A stretch of DNA of 8,598 bases. It comes from CAZEJK01 sp964512045. GTDB taxonomy: Bacteria > Acidobacteriota > Thermoanaerobaculia > Thermoanaerobaculales > Sulfomarinibacteraceae. The notes beneath the pieces are model-generated. The model searched no databases. It was not told the DNA's origin and saw only the letters and a list, made by a program, of their open reading frames with translations. Location: positions 1-8,598 of the forward strand of contig CAZEJK010000219.1 in the NCBI GenBank assembly GCA_964512045.1, given 5' to 3'. This document shows positions 1 to 6,480 of this stretch, piece by piece; position 1 is the first letter of the stretch, and each line of letters opens with the position of its first letter. Both the position numbers and the translations under genes were made by a program.

Positions 1-1218
1 CCCCGGATCCGGCGCGAAGTCCGCCAGTGCTGCGAGCACCGCGGAGGGAAGCTGCCCGGCAGGATCGTCAACCAGAAGGTCATCGAACACCAGCCCGTCA
101 TCCACTGTGGACGCCACCGAGATGGCGCCCGCCGCTGCTCCCGGTGCCGAGGTGTTGAAGAAGGCATCCTCGCGGTTGCCGGCGCTGCAGACCACCACGA
201 CACCCGCCTCGACGGCCGCTTGCGCCGCCTGCACGATCGCCTCGTCCGGACCGCCGTATGGGCTGCCGAGAGACATGTTGAGCACGTCCAGATGGTCGGA
301 GAGATCGCCGTCGCCGTCCGGATCCACCGCCCACTCGATCGCCGGCACCGTCATCCGCGAGCTGCCGCTGCAACCGAAGATCCGGAGGGCGTACAGATCC
401 GCCTGTGGCGCCACCCCGGGTCCGATCCGCAGCTCGTCGAACGGTACCGTCTGGTCCCAAGGGCCGGAGTATGCCGCACCTTCCGAGGTGATCCCGACTC
501 CACCGGCGATACCGGCCACCTGTGTGCCGTGGCCCATGCAGTCCATCGGGTCCGGATCGGGGAGCGGCTGGTTGTCGCCGGTGTAGTCGTCCCCGACGAA
601 GTCCCAACCGCCGACCACGACGTCGTTCGGGAACCCAACGTCACCGTCGACTGTCGGGTCGTTGGCGCTTCTCTCCGCAGGGTCACCGCTGCCACCCAGG
701 TGCCGGTGCATGTAGTCCACGCCGGTGTCGATGATCCCGATGGAAACCCCGTCACCGGTGAGTCCGGGAACGCGCTCCCAGAGCTCCGGAGCGCCAACGA
801 ACGGGACAGATGTTGCCGTGGACGGCTGCACGGCGGCGAGCGGCCGGACGCTGCGCACGCCCTCCAGTCGCCATAGCCTCGGGAGATCCTGCTGTGACAC
901 CCGCATCCCGACCCCGTTGACGACGCGCTGGACACGGAACAGCTCCCGTGTCTCGATGCCTGCAGCCGTGACGAGCTGCAGGAGCTTGTCTTGATCCCGC
1001 TCGAGGACGGCGAGCTGCTCCACTGCTCGCTGACGCACGGTCGTGGCGCCACCACCTTTGGCCAACGCGTTCCGTTGCGCTGACACCACGGTCTCTCCTT
1101 CGAGCTCCACCAGGACCCAGACAGGGTTCTTGTCAGCCTCCGGAAGCGTCTGGGCTCCGACGAGACCGGACAGCGAGACCGTCGCGAGAAGCACTGTCAG
1201 GATCTGAACGCATCGCAT
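1..1218 (-). CDS. Secreted subtilisin-like serine protease (S8 family), 3' end outside window
   Basis: Exported endopeptidase. The frame stays open for 406 codons and runs off the left edge, so this is the N-terminal part only. Residues 1-22 look like a Sec signal peptide (hydrophobic run, GLVGA then Q). Residues about 30-130 resemble an inhibitor I9-type propeptide (VVNGVGMRV, then LEGVRSVRP). The catalytic domain follows: Asp164 in IIDTGVD, His230 in GHGTQVAGI and the oxyanion Asn348 in CSAGN. The catalytic Ser lies beyond the window. After Asn348 comes an acidic stretch (about 360-406) where PA-domain insertions usually sit in this family; that reading is inference. The ATG at 1218 has GGGAG 8 nt upstream; an in-frame ATG at 1233 is the alternative and would add five residues (MGVVG). 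Function as a protease is well supported, but the substrate is unknown. Confidence 0.93.
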   Translation of the reverse strand, partial: MRCVQILTVLLATVSLSGLVGAQTLPEADKNPVWVLVELEGETVVSAQRNALAKGGGATTVRQRAVEQLAVLERDQDKLLQLVTAAGIETRELFRVQRVVNGVGMRVSQQDLPRLWRLEGVRSVRPLAAVQPSTATSVPFVGAPELWERVPGLTGDGVSIGIIDTGVDYMHRHLGGSGDPAERSANDPTVDGDVGFPNDVVVGGWDFVGDDYTGDNQPLPDPDPMDCMGHGTQVAGIAGGVGITSEGAAYSGPWDQTVPFDELRIGPGVAPQADLYALRIFGCSGSSRMTVPAIEWAVDPDGDGDLSDHLDVLNMSLGSPYGGPDEAIVQAAQAAVEAGVVVVCSAGNREDAFFNTSAPGAAAGAISVASTVDDGLVFDDLLVDDPAGQLPSAVLAALADFAPDPG

Positions 1219-1269
1219 ACCGACCACTCCCATCCATCCGTCAGCTCTCCCGAGAGCCGTCCCGCGACC

Positions 1270-1275
1270 ATCGTA
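1270..1275 (-). promoter_or_regulatory. Possible -10 box for the protease gene
   Basis: On the minus strand TACGAT (TAnnnT pattern) lies 51 nt upstream of the protease ATG, after a purine-rich stretch. A TTGGAG sits only 14 nt further upstream, which is too close for a good -35. The same string TACGATGG occurs just upstream of the channel gene at 4456. Weak evidence. Confidence 0.25.
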
Positions 1276-1433
1276 CCTTTCCCCTTTGCCTCCAACGAGG
1301 CCCTCACAGGAGCGCCAAGCCGTCAGCATGTGACGGTGGGCTCCCCCAGCGAACCATCGACCATTGCTGCTCGCGTCTCGACCCTTCGATGGTTGAAGCG
1401 CGCGCAGCAGGCTACGAGAAGGGCGGGCGGCAT

Positions 1434-1461
1434 TCTGAACTCTGAGCTTTGAACTCTGAGC
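1434..1461 (-). repeat. Heptamer tandem array A (four 7-bp units)
   Basis: Read on the minus strand from 1461 down to 1434 the units are GCTCAGA, GTTCAAA, GCTCAGA and GTTCAGA, preceded by AAA and followed directly by ATGCCGCCCGCCC (1433-1421). Units 1 and 3 are identical. The array lies 46 bp past the stop codon of the hydrolase-OsmC gene. It matches arrays B and C in unit length, copy number and the G......A frame of each unit. The local sequence is AT-richer than the genes. Confidence 0.85.
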
Positions 1462-1506
1462 TTTCGCCTCGCACCTTCGAAGAAGCGGCGATCTTCAGTT
1501 GCCAAG

Positions 1507-2724
1507 TCACTCCTCGCCCAGCCGGGTGGTGACCTCGATCCGGCCCTCTGTCAGGGTCCGGTGGACCGGACACCGGTCCGCGATCTCCAAAAGACGCTGC
1601 TTCTGCTCGTCGTCGAGCTCCCCCACGAGGACTACCTCGCGCGTGAGCTGATCGAGCTTCTGACCCGGGCGTTCACAGTCCGTGCAGTGGACCTTCTCGT
1701 GACGAATCCGGATCTCCGCAGCCTCCAGTGGCCACTCCTTGCGGTCTGCGTACATGCGCAGGGTCATCGCGGTGCAGGCGCCGAGGGCAGAGGCCAGCAG
1801 CTCGTACGGTGATGGCCCTGTGTTGCCGCCGCCGACCTTCTCGGGCTCGTCGCCCACCAGGTGATGGCCGTTGGCCAGGACGTCTGTACGGTACGGTGTG
1901 CGGGCGATTCGCGACACGACTCTGTTGTCCTCGAGGTTCTTCTCCTCGGGAAGCGCTTCTGGCTCGTCCAGGTACTTGAGCGCCCAGGCGGCGATCACCG
2001 CCCCCACGTAGCGTGCATCCGTCTCGCTGGAGAGCAGGTGGTCGGCCTGGTCGAGGGAGACGAACGACTTGGGGTGCTTGGCGGCCTGGAAGATCTTGGT
2101 GGCGTGGTGCACGCCGACGATCCGGTCCACCGGCGAGTGGAAGATCAGCAGCGCCGCGTCGAGCGCACCGAGCGCATCCTCCATCCGGTGCTGATCGAGG
2201 TCCTCGACGAACTCGCGTCGCAGCCGGAACGTCCGGCCCATGATCTCGATCTCGGCCTCACCTTCGCGCTCGAGCTCCTCTTTGGCATCCTCGAAGTGCC
2301 GCTTGGTGACGGAGGGATCCGAGGGGGCCGCGATGGTTGCGACGGCTCGCACCGAAGGAATGCGGGATCGGGCCTGGATGACGGCCGCCCCGCCGAGCGA
2401 GTGACCGATCAGCACCGATGGCGCTTCGAGCTCCTTCTGCATGTACTCGGCGGCCGCCACCAGATCGTCCACGTTCGATGAGAACGTGGTCTCAGCAAAC
2501 TCCCCTTCGCTCTGTCCAAGGCCGGTGAAGTCGAAGCGGAGCACGGCGATCCCCTCGTCTGACAGGGCCCGTGAGATCCGGTGGATGGCCTTCAGGTCCT
2601 TCGAGCATGTAAAGCAGTGCGCGAACAGCGCGTACGCCCGAGCGGGACGTCCCACCGGCTGGTCGAGCAGCGCTGCCAGGCGCTGTCCACGGAAGCTCTC
2701 GAACTGAATCCGCTTTGATGGCAT
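1507..2724 (-). CDS. Bifunctional alpha/beta hydrolase and OsmC-family protein
   Basis: A 405-aa cytoplasmic two-domain protein. Residues 1 to about 255 are an alpha/beta hydrolase: an early strand and HCFTC loop (YALFAHCFTC, 31-40), the nucleophile elbow GHSLGG with Ser109, a likely acid Asp200 (HSPVD) and His229 (QADH). Residues about 262-405 are an OsmC/Ohr-like domain with the peroxidatic Cys317 in LGACTAMT and the resolving Cys385 in DRCPVHRTL. OsmC enzymes reduce organic hydroperoxides with thiols. The fused hydrolase may release or process an acylated substrate, but this is inference and its substrate is unknown. This fusion is a recognised family of about 400 aa, so the length is full. 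I chose the ATG at 2724 because GGAGG precedes it by 4 nt and MPSKRIQFES opens the domain; an in-frame start at 2766 would add 14 unrelated residues. Confidence 0.93.
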   Translation of the reverse strand: MPSKRIQFESFRGQRLAALLDQPVGRPARAYALFAHCFTCSKDLKAIHRISRALSDEGIAVLRFDFTGLGQSEGEFAETTFSSNVDDLVAAAEYMQKELEAPSVLIGHSLGGAAVIQARSRIPSVRAVATIAAPSDPSVTKRHFEDAKEELEREGEAEIEIMGRTFRLRREFVEDLDQHRMEDALGALDAALLIFHSPVDRIVGVHHATKIFQAAKHPKSFVSLDQADHLLSSETDARYVGAVIAAWALKYLDEPEALPEEKNLEDNRVVSRIARTPYRTDVLANGHHLVGDEPEKVGGGNTGPSPYELLASALGACTAMTLRMYADRKEWPLEAAEIRIRHEKVHCTDCERPGQKLDQLTREVVLVGELDDEQKQRLLEIADRCPVHRTLTEGRIEVTTRLGEE

Positions 2725-2952
2725 GGTCCCTCCAACCGTACTGAGTACTCCGATGCGAACCTTCAATCAAGCCAGCTGTTCACACGCACAAACAACGTCG
2801 TAAGTTCTTAGTTCTGAGTTTTTAGTTCTCAATGCCCCCGCCCACCCGAATCCCGAAGGTCACGATCCATACCGGAGCACCTTCAGCCGCCAGCTACCTC
2901 GAACCTCTCTGAGAATGTAACCTCCGCTTAGGTGTAACTTAGACCTCAAAAC
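2725..2952. other. Spacer between hydrolase-OsmC gene and ispG, bounded by repeats
   Basis: This 228-bp gap contains heptamer array B (2804-2831) and most of array C (2939-2966), which point toward each other. Between them are a weak 6-bp inverted repeat, GAAGGT (2855-2860) with ACCTTC (2879-2884), without a T tract, and two TGTAAC strings near 2915-2940. The palindrome GAGTACTC (2744-2751) lies just upstream of the hydrolase ribosome binding site. A TTGATT (minus strand, 2770-2765) could be a -35, but no good -10 follows it. No gene is apparent. Confidence 0.55.
2804..2831 (+). repeat. Heptamer tandem array B (four 7-bp units)
   Basis: The plus-strand units are GTTCTTA, GTTCTGA, GTTTTTA and GTTCTCA, followed directly by ATGCCCCCGCCC (2832-2843). 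The same flank, with one extra base, follows array A on the other strand. The array is 80 bp upstream of the hydrolase-OsmC start codon, so it may lie in or beside that promoter. Confidence 0.85.
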
Positions 2953-2966
2953 TCAAATCTCAGAGC
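2939..2966 (-). repeat. Heptamer tandem array C, overlapping the end of ispG
   Basis: On the minus strand the units are GCTCTGA, GATTTGA, GTTTTGA and GGTCTAA. The first two units encode the last ispG codons, and the TGA stop (2955-2953) is the end of unit 2. The units are more diverged than in arrays A and B. No ATGCC-CCCGCCC flank follows. The array is inverted relative to array B, 107 bp away, and TGAGTTTT of B is complementary to AAAACTCA of C on the plus strand. Confidence 0.75.
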
Positions 2967-4188
2967 TCTTTACGTAGTTGCGCGCCACGTACTCCTCGAT
3001 GATCTGCTGAAAACCCTCCGCCAGCTCCTCGGCGTTGCCCTTCAATGTCGTGTACTTCTCGCCATCGACGAACACGGGACACTGCGGCGCCTCCCCCGTC
3101 CCGGGGAGGCTGATGCCGATGTTCGCGGAGCGGGACTCGCCAGGGCCGTTGACGATGCAGCCCATCACGGCCAGTCGCATCTCCTCGACGCCGGGGTGCC
3201 GTTCCTTCCACTCGGGGAGCCGGCGGCGGACGTACTCCTGGGTGCGCTCGGCCAGCTCCTGGAAGGTGGTTGACGTCGTCCGTCCACAGCCGGGACAGGC
3301 CGTCACGCTCGGTGCGAACGAGCGCAGTCCAAGCGCCTGGAGCAGCTCACAGCAGGCGTACACCTCCTCTCTCCGATCGGCGCCCGGCCGTGGGGTCAGC
3401 GAGATCCGAATCGTGTCTCCGATCCCCTCGTGGAGGAGAATGCCCATGGACGCCGCTGACCACACCAGCCCCTTCGCGCCCATTCCGGCCTCGGTCAGAC
3501 CGAGGTGGAGCGGCTGGTCGGTGCGGTGTGACAGCTCCCGGTACAGCGCGATCAGCTCTCGGGGCTGCGTGACCTTGCACGACAGCACGATCTGCTCACG
3601 CGAAAGCCCAGCCTCCAGGGCGAGATCGGTGGACTGCAGTGCCGACAGGATCATGCACTCCGACAGCACCTCCTCGGAGCTCTTGCCGAGACCCCGGTCG
3701 GTGTTCTCCTGCATCCTGGTCATCACCAGCTCCTGGTCGAGGGATCCCCCGTTCACCCCGATCCGGATCGGCTTGCCGTTGTCCAAAGCGATCCGGCAGA
3801 TGGCGGTGAACTGCTCGTCTCGCCGCGTGCCGTGGCCCACGTTGCCAGGGTTGATCCGGTACTTGGCCAACGCGGTCGCGCACTCCGGATGCCGCTTCAG
3901 CAGGAGATGGCCGTTGTAGTGGAAGTCGCCCACGAGCGGTACCGGACATCCGTCGTCAGCGAGCCGGCGCGCGATCTCCGGCACGGCACGCGCCGCATCG
4001 GCACTGTTGACGGTGATTCTGACGATCTCCGAGCCGGCCTCGGCCAGCTCTCGGACCTGCCGTGCCGTGGCGTCCACGTCCGCCGTGTCGGTGTTCGTCA
4101 TCGACTGCACGACAACCGGCGCCCCACCACCGATCTGCACTCCGCCAACGCGTACGGGCACCGTCAACCTGCGGGCAACTGGGTCCAT
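2953..4188 (-). CDS. ispG: 4-hydroxy-3-methylbut-2-enyl diphosphate synthase (IspG/GcpE)
   Basis: This 411-aa cytoplasmic iron-sulfur enzyme makes HMBPP from 2-C-methyl-erythritol 2,4-cyclodiphosphate, the penultimate step of the MEP isoprenoid pathway. The N-terminal TIM barrel shows VVQSMTNTDT (26-35), VGDFHYNGHLLL (86-97), YRINPGNVG (110-118) and LGLTEAGMGAKG (229-240). The C-terminal cluster domain carries CPGCGRT (Cys298, Cys301) and MGCIVNGPGE (Cys344, Glu351), the three cysteine ligands and the glutamate expected for the [4Fe-4S] cluster. The spacing of 43 residues from Cys301 to Cys344 is longer than in E. coli. The ISLPGTGE segment and overall length recall Thermus and alphaproteobacterial forms. 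The ATG at 4188 has GGAGG 5 nt upstream. The last codons lie within heptamer array C. No other MEP gene is adjacent in the window. Confidence 0.97.
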   Translation of the reverse strand: MDPVARRLTVPVRVGGVQIGGGAPVVVQSMTNTDTADVDATARQVRELAEAGSEIVRITVNSADAARAVPEIARRLADDGCPVPLVGDFHYNGHLLLKRHPECATALAKYRINPGNVGHGTRRDEQFTAICRIALDNGKPIRIGVNGGSLDQELVMTRMQENTDRGLGKSSEEVLSECMILSALQSTDLALEAGLSREQIVLSCKVTQPRELIALYRELSHRTDQPLHLGLTEAGMGAKGLVWSAASMGILLHEGIGDTIRISLTPRPGADRREEVYACCELLQALGLRSFAPSVTACPGCGRTTSTTFQELAERTQEYVRRRLPEWKERHPGVEEMRLAVMGCIVNGPGESRSANIGISLPGTGEAPQCPVFVDGEKYTTLKGNAEELAEGFQQIIEEYVARNYVKSSEI

Positions 4189-4213
4189 TCAAGCCTCCAC
4201 AGCTCTCCGGGAG

Positions 4214-4241
4214 AGGGTAACACTTGCCGCCGGGTCGCCAA
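4214..4241 (-). promoter_or_regulatory. Probable promoter of ispG
   Basis: On the minus strand TTGGCG (4241-4236), a 16-nt spacer and TACCCT (4219-4214) form a plausible housekeeping -35/-10 pair 25 nt upstream of the ispG ATG. Transcription would start near 4207, leaving a leader of about 19 nt that includes the GGAGG site. The string TTACCCT recurs just upstream of archease. Confidence 0.42.
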
Positions 4242-4269
4242 TCCAGCGACACGGACGACACCATCATCC

Positions 4270-4287
4270 GGGTCCGGCCCCGGACCC
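4270..4287. repeat. GGGTCCGG palindrome in the ispG/channel spacer
   Basis: GGGTCCGG and CCGGACCC are separated by CC, giving 8-bp arms, or as RNA a 7-bp stem with a GCCC loop. It could be a protein-binding site or a hairpin; nothing shows which. The same arm sequence occurs in inverted pairs downstream of rtcB (8453-8460 and 8520-8527). Confidence 0.45.
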
Positions 4288-4388
4288 TCCGTTGAAAGCC
4301 CACGAACCCGCCCTTCCCCCGGCCTGCGAGACGCAGGCCTCCACAACCGAAGAGCGCTGCGCTTCCTCCGGCCGCCCACCGCGGCTCC

Positions 4389-4405
4389 GCCGGGGCAAGC
4401 CCGGC
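4389..4405. repeat. GC hairpin upstream of the channel gene
   Basis: GCCGGG, a 5-nt loop GCAAG and CCCGGC form a 6-bp all-GC stem. There is no T tract on either side, so it is not a classical intrinsic terminator. In sequence this GC-rich it may be fortuitous. Confidence 0.3.
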
Positions 4406-4455
4406 TCTGGCGGCGTTCCACCATGCTCCTCCAGCCAACGGCCACAACGCGGGTA

Positions 4456-4461
4456 TACGAT
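4456..4461 (+). promoter_or_regulatory. Possible -10 box for the channel gene
   Basis: TACGAT (within TATACGAT) lies 16 nt before the chosen ATG at 4478. If it is used, transcription would begin near 4468 and leave a leader of about 10 nt starting with GGGGG. No good -35 is seen. It overlaps the alternative in-frame ATG at 4460, which argues against that start. Confidence 0.3.
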
Positions 4462-4477
4462 GGGATCGGGGGTACCC

Positions 4478-6391
4478 ATGCTCGAACGCGCCAGTAACTG
4501 GCTTCGCTACGCTCTCGAACGGTTCATCCTGCGCGGACCGCTCCACAGGCTGCTCTTCATCGCCGTCGCGATCATCGTCATCGCCTCTGGAGCAGGGCTC
4601 CTGGTGCTCTGGACCAGCCCTGCGTTCGAGTCCCCTGCCGACGCGGTGTGGTGGGCGTTCCTGCGCCTGACCGATCCGGGCTACCTCGGCGACGACGAAG
4701 GTCTTTGGGTGCGGACGGTGTCGACGGTGGTCACCGTCCTCGGGTACGTTCTCTTCCTCGGCGCGCTCATCGCCATCATGACCCAGTGGCTCAACCAGAC
4801 GATGTCCGGCCTGCAACGTGGGTTGACGCCGGTCGTGGCGCGCAACCACATCGTCGTGCTCGGCTGGACGCCACGGACCGCAACGATCGTGCGCCAGCTG
4901 CTGCTGTCGGAGGAGAGGATTCGTCGGTTCTTGCGGTTGCATCGGACGGGGCGGCTGCAGGTGGCCGTGCTGGCGGAGGAGCTCGGTCCGATCCACCTTC
5001 AGGAGCTGAAGGAAGAGGTCGGTGATCGCTACAACGATCGACAGCTGATCCTGCGCTCCGGCTTTCCGCTGGAGCTGGAGCACCTGCACCGTGTGGACTT
5101 CCTCAACGCTGCCGTCGCCATCCTGCCACTTGCCGAGGCGCCGGAGGAGCTGGACAGCTCCGCCGATCCCGAGACGATCAAGACCTTGCGTTCAATCTCC
5201 CACGCGGCAGCGCTGGCCGGCAGGAAGCTGCCGCTGGTCGTCGCCGAGATCGCCGAGGCGCGCAACAGGGGGGTGGCTGCCCGTGCCTACAATGGCCCGG
5301 TGGAGGTCCTCGCGAGCGACCAGCTGGTGGCCAGACTGCTGAGCCAAAGCATCCGTCACCCTGGATTCCCGCCGGTCTGCTCCCAGCTCCTCAGTCATGA
5401 GGTGGGCAGCGAGCTGTATGTTCATGAGCTGCCGGAGCTGGAAGGGCTGGAGTTCGGCGCTCTGGCAGCACGGTTTGAGCGGGCCATCCCGATCGGACTG
5501 GTTCGCGAGGACGATGGCATCGTTCGCTCGTACCTCAACCCGCCGCCCGGCACGAAGGTCCTCCGGCACGATCACATGGTGACCGTCGCACGGACCTTCG
5601 CCGATGTCGTGACCACCAGCCCTCGGCCAACCACGACCTCTGACGGGACTGCCCTTCCAGCCGACCCGGCCGTCACCTCCGAGAGGCCCCACACGCTGTT
5701 GATCCTCGGCTGGAGCCGACGTCTCCCCGCGCTCCTCCACGAGCTGGAGCAGTACCGAGAGGGCAGCTTCGAGGTCGATCTCCTCACACTGAAGCCTCCA
5801 GAAGCAGTACAGCGTGCGCTCGACCGTCAAGCCGTCAGCCCGCGACGCCTCTCCTTTCGTCAGGTCATCGGCGACCGAACCGCGCTTGCCGACCTCCAAC
5901 GGCTGCCGCTGGGCAGTTACGACACGGTTCTCATCCTTGCCGGCGACGTTCTTCCTTCGGAGCAAGAGTCCGACGCCCGTACGGTGACGACCTGCCTCCT
6001 GCTGCGTGAGCTGTACGACGATCTCGACCAGCGTCCCACCACCGTTGCCGAGCTCCTGCACGAGGAGAATGCGGCCCTGCTCGACGACGGACCGGAGGAG
6101 ACCCTCGTCAGCTCGGTGATCATCAGCCACATCTTGAGTCAGGTGGGCCTGCGGCGCGAGCTCAGCGTCGTCTTCGATGAGCTCTTCGGACACCGCGGCG
6201 GTGAGATCTGCCTCAGGCTGCTGGACGATCACCGTTCCTACACCTTCGCGGAGCTCGCCGGCCAGGCAGGTGCCAGGGGTGAGATCGCGATCGGCCTGAC
6301 AATCGGTGGCCGCCCGCAACTCAACCCGGCCCCAGACTCGGTCTGGCCGCCAGGATCGGACCGCCGCCTCGTCGTGATCGCCACGGCTTGA
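4478..6391 (+). CDS. CASTOR/POLLUX-related ion channel with two RCK-like domains
   Basis: A 637-aa inner-membrane cation channel subunit. Helix 1 is about residues 23-46, then a re-entrant pore segment (53-70, PADAVWWAFLRLTDPGYL) and helix 2 (79-102). The cytoplasmic part has two Rossmann-type RCK-like halves, each opening with the same signature: NHIVVLGWT (123-131) and HTLLILGWS (405-413). A basic, polar linker (about 378-402) separates them. Such domains gate channels by binding ions or nucleotides; the usual GxGxxG is replaced here by GW, as in plant CASTOR/POLLUX, to which RNHIVVLGW and ILRSGFPLEL also match. The plant proteins conduct cations at the nuclear envelope; ion choice here is unknown, and the segment before LTDPGYL is not a TVGYG filter. 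The ATG at 4478 has GGGGG 5 nt upstream; the in-frame ATG at 4460 would add MGSGVP. The gene is convergent with archease. Confidence 0.88.
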   Translation: MLERASNWLRYALERFILRGPLHRLLFIAVAIIVIASGAGLLVLWTSPAFESPADAVWWAFLRLTDPGYLGDDEGLWVRTVSTVVTVLGYVLFLGALIAIMTQWLNQTMSGLQRGLTPVVARNHIVVLGWTPRTATIVRQLLLSEERIRRFLRLHRTGRLQVAVLAEELGPIHLQELKEEVGDRYNDRQLILRSGFPLELEHLHRVDFLNAAVAILPLAEAPEELDSSADPETIKTLRSISHAAALAGRKLPLVVAEIAEARNRGVAARAYNGPVEVLASDQLVARLLSQSIRHPGFPPVCSQLLSHEVGSELYVHELPELEGLEFGALAARFERAIPIGLVREDDGIVRSYLNPPPGTKVLRHDHMVTVARTFADVVTTSPRPTTTSDGTALPADPAVTSERPHTLLILGWSRRLPALLHELEQYREGSFEVDLLTLKPPEAVQRALDRQAVSPRRLSFRQVIGDRTALADLQRLPLGSYDTVLILAGDVLPSEQESDARTVTTCLLLRELYDDLDQRPTTVAELLHEENAALLDDGPEETLVSSVIISHILSQVGLRRELSVVFDELFGHRGGEICLRLLDDHRSYTFAELAGQAGARGEIAIGLTIGGRPQLNPAPDSVWPPGSDRRLVVIATA

Positions 6392-6480
6392 AGACGCTTG
6401 CGCGAGCAGATGCCGCGAGGTCAGCGAGACTCGGGTCGTTGCCGCTACCGTCCCGAGGAGCCGCGACCCGTCTGTCGTGC
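6392..6480. terminator. Convergent spacer with possible two-way hairpin terminator
   Basis: The 89 bp between the stops of the channel and archease genes contains overlapping inverted repeats: CGGGTCG (6432-6438) with CGACCCG (6464-6470), and alternatively CTCGGG (6430-6435) with CCCGAG (6452-6457). Either stem could slow polymerase from both sides. No T tract is present, so a terminator role is inferred mainly from position. Confidence 0.35.

Larger units (their letters stand above)
1219..1506. other. Non-coding spacer between protease and hydrolase-OsmC genes
   Basis: This 288-bp gap holds the protease upstream region, a heptamer repeat array (1434-1461) and two weak inverted repeats. CCGTCA/TGACGG at 1320-1336 could form a 6-bp hairpin with a 5-nt loop but has no T tract. 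AACCATCGA (1352-1360) and TCGATGGTT (1386-1394) are 9-bp arms 25 nt apart, a length that could arise by chance. I see no convincing gene. A 60-codon minus-strand frame here would need a TTG start and would translate the repeat array. Confidence 0.6.
4189..4477. other. Divergent spacer between ispG and the channel gene
   Basis: This 289-bp gap holds the probable ispG promoter, two GC-rich inverted repeats (4270-4287 and 4389-4405) and a possible -10 box for the channel gene. Several frames are open because the sequence is GC-rich, but none has a convincing start or a recognisable product. Confidence 0.5.

Noticed and set aside
1320..1336. Intrinsic terminator hairpin CCGTCA/TGACGG
   Set aside because: Only six pairs, no T tract, and 171 bp past the hydrolase stop; it could be chance.
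1323..1505. A 60-codon minus-strand frame next to the hydrolase stop
   Set aside because: It would need a TTG start with no ribosome binding site, translates heptamer array A, and resembles nothing I know.
1434..2966. CRISPR array
   Set aside because: The units are 7 bp, contiguous and without spacers, and no cas gene is present.
3956..5089. A 377-codon minus-strand frame spanning the ispG start, the spacer and the channel N-terminus
   Set aside because: It is antisense to the channel gene and overlaps ispG in another frame; its Arg/Gln-rich composition is typical of a GC-rich shadow frame.
5192..6319. A 375-codon frame antisense to the channel gene
   Set aside because: The opposite strand encodes a conserved RCK domain; the antisense frame has no recognisable motif and follows from G/C-rich third positions.
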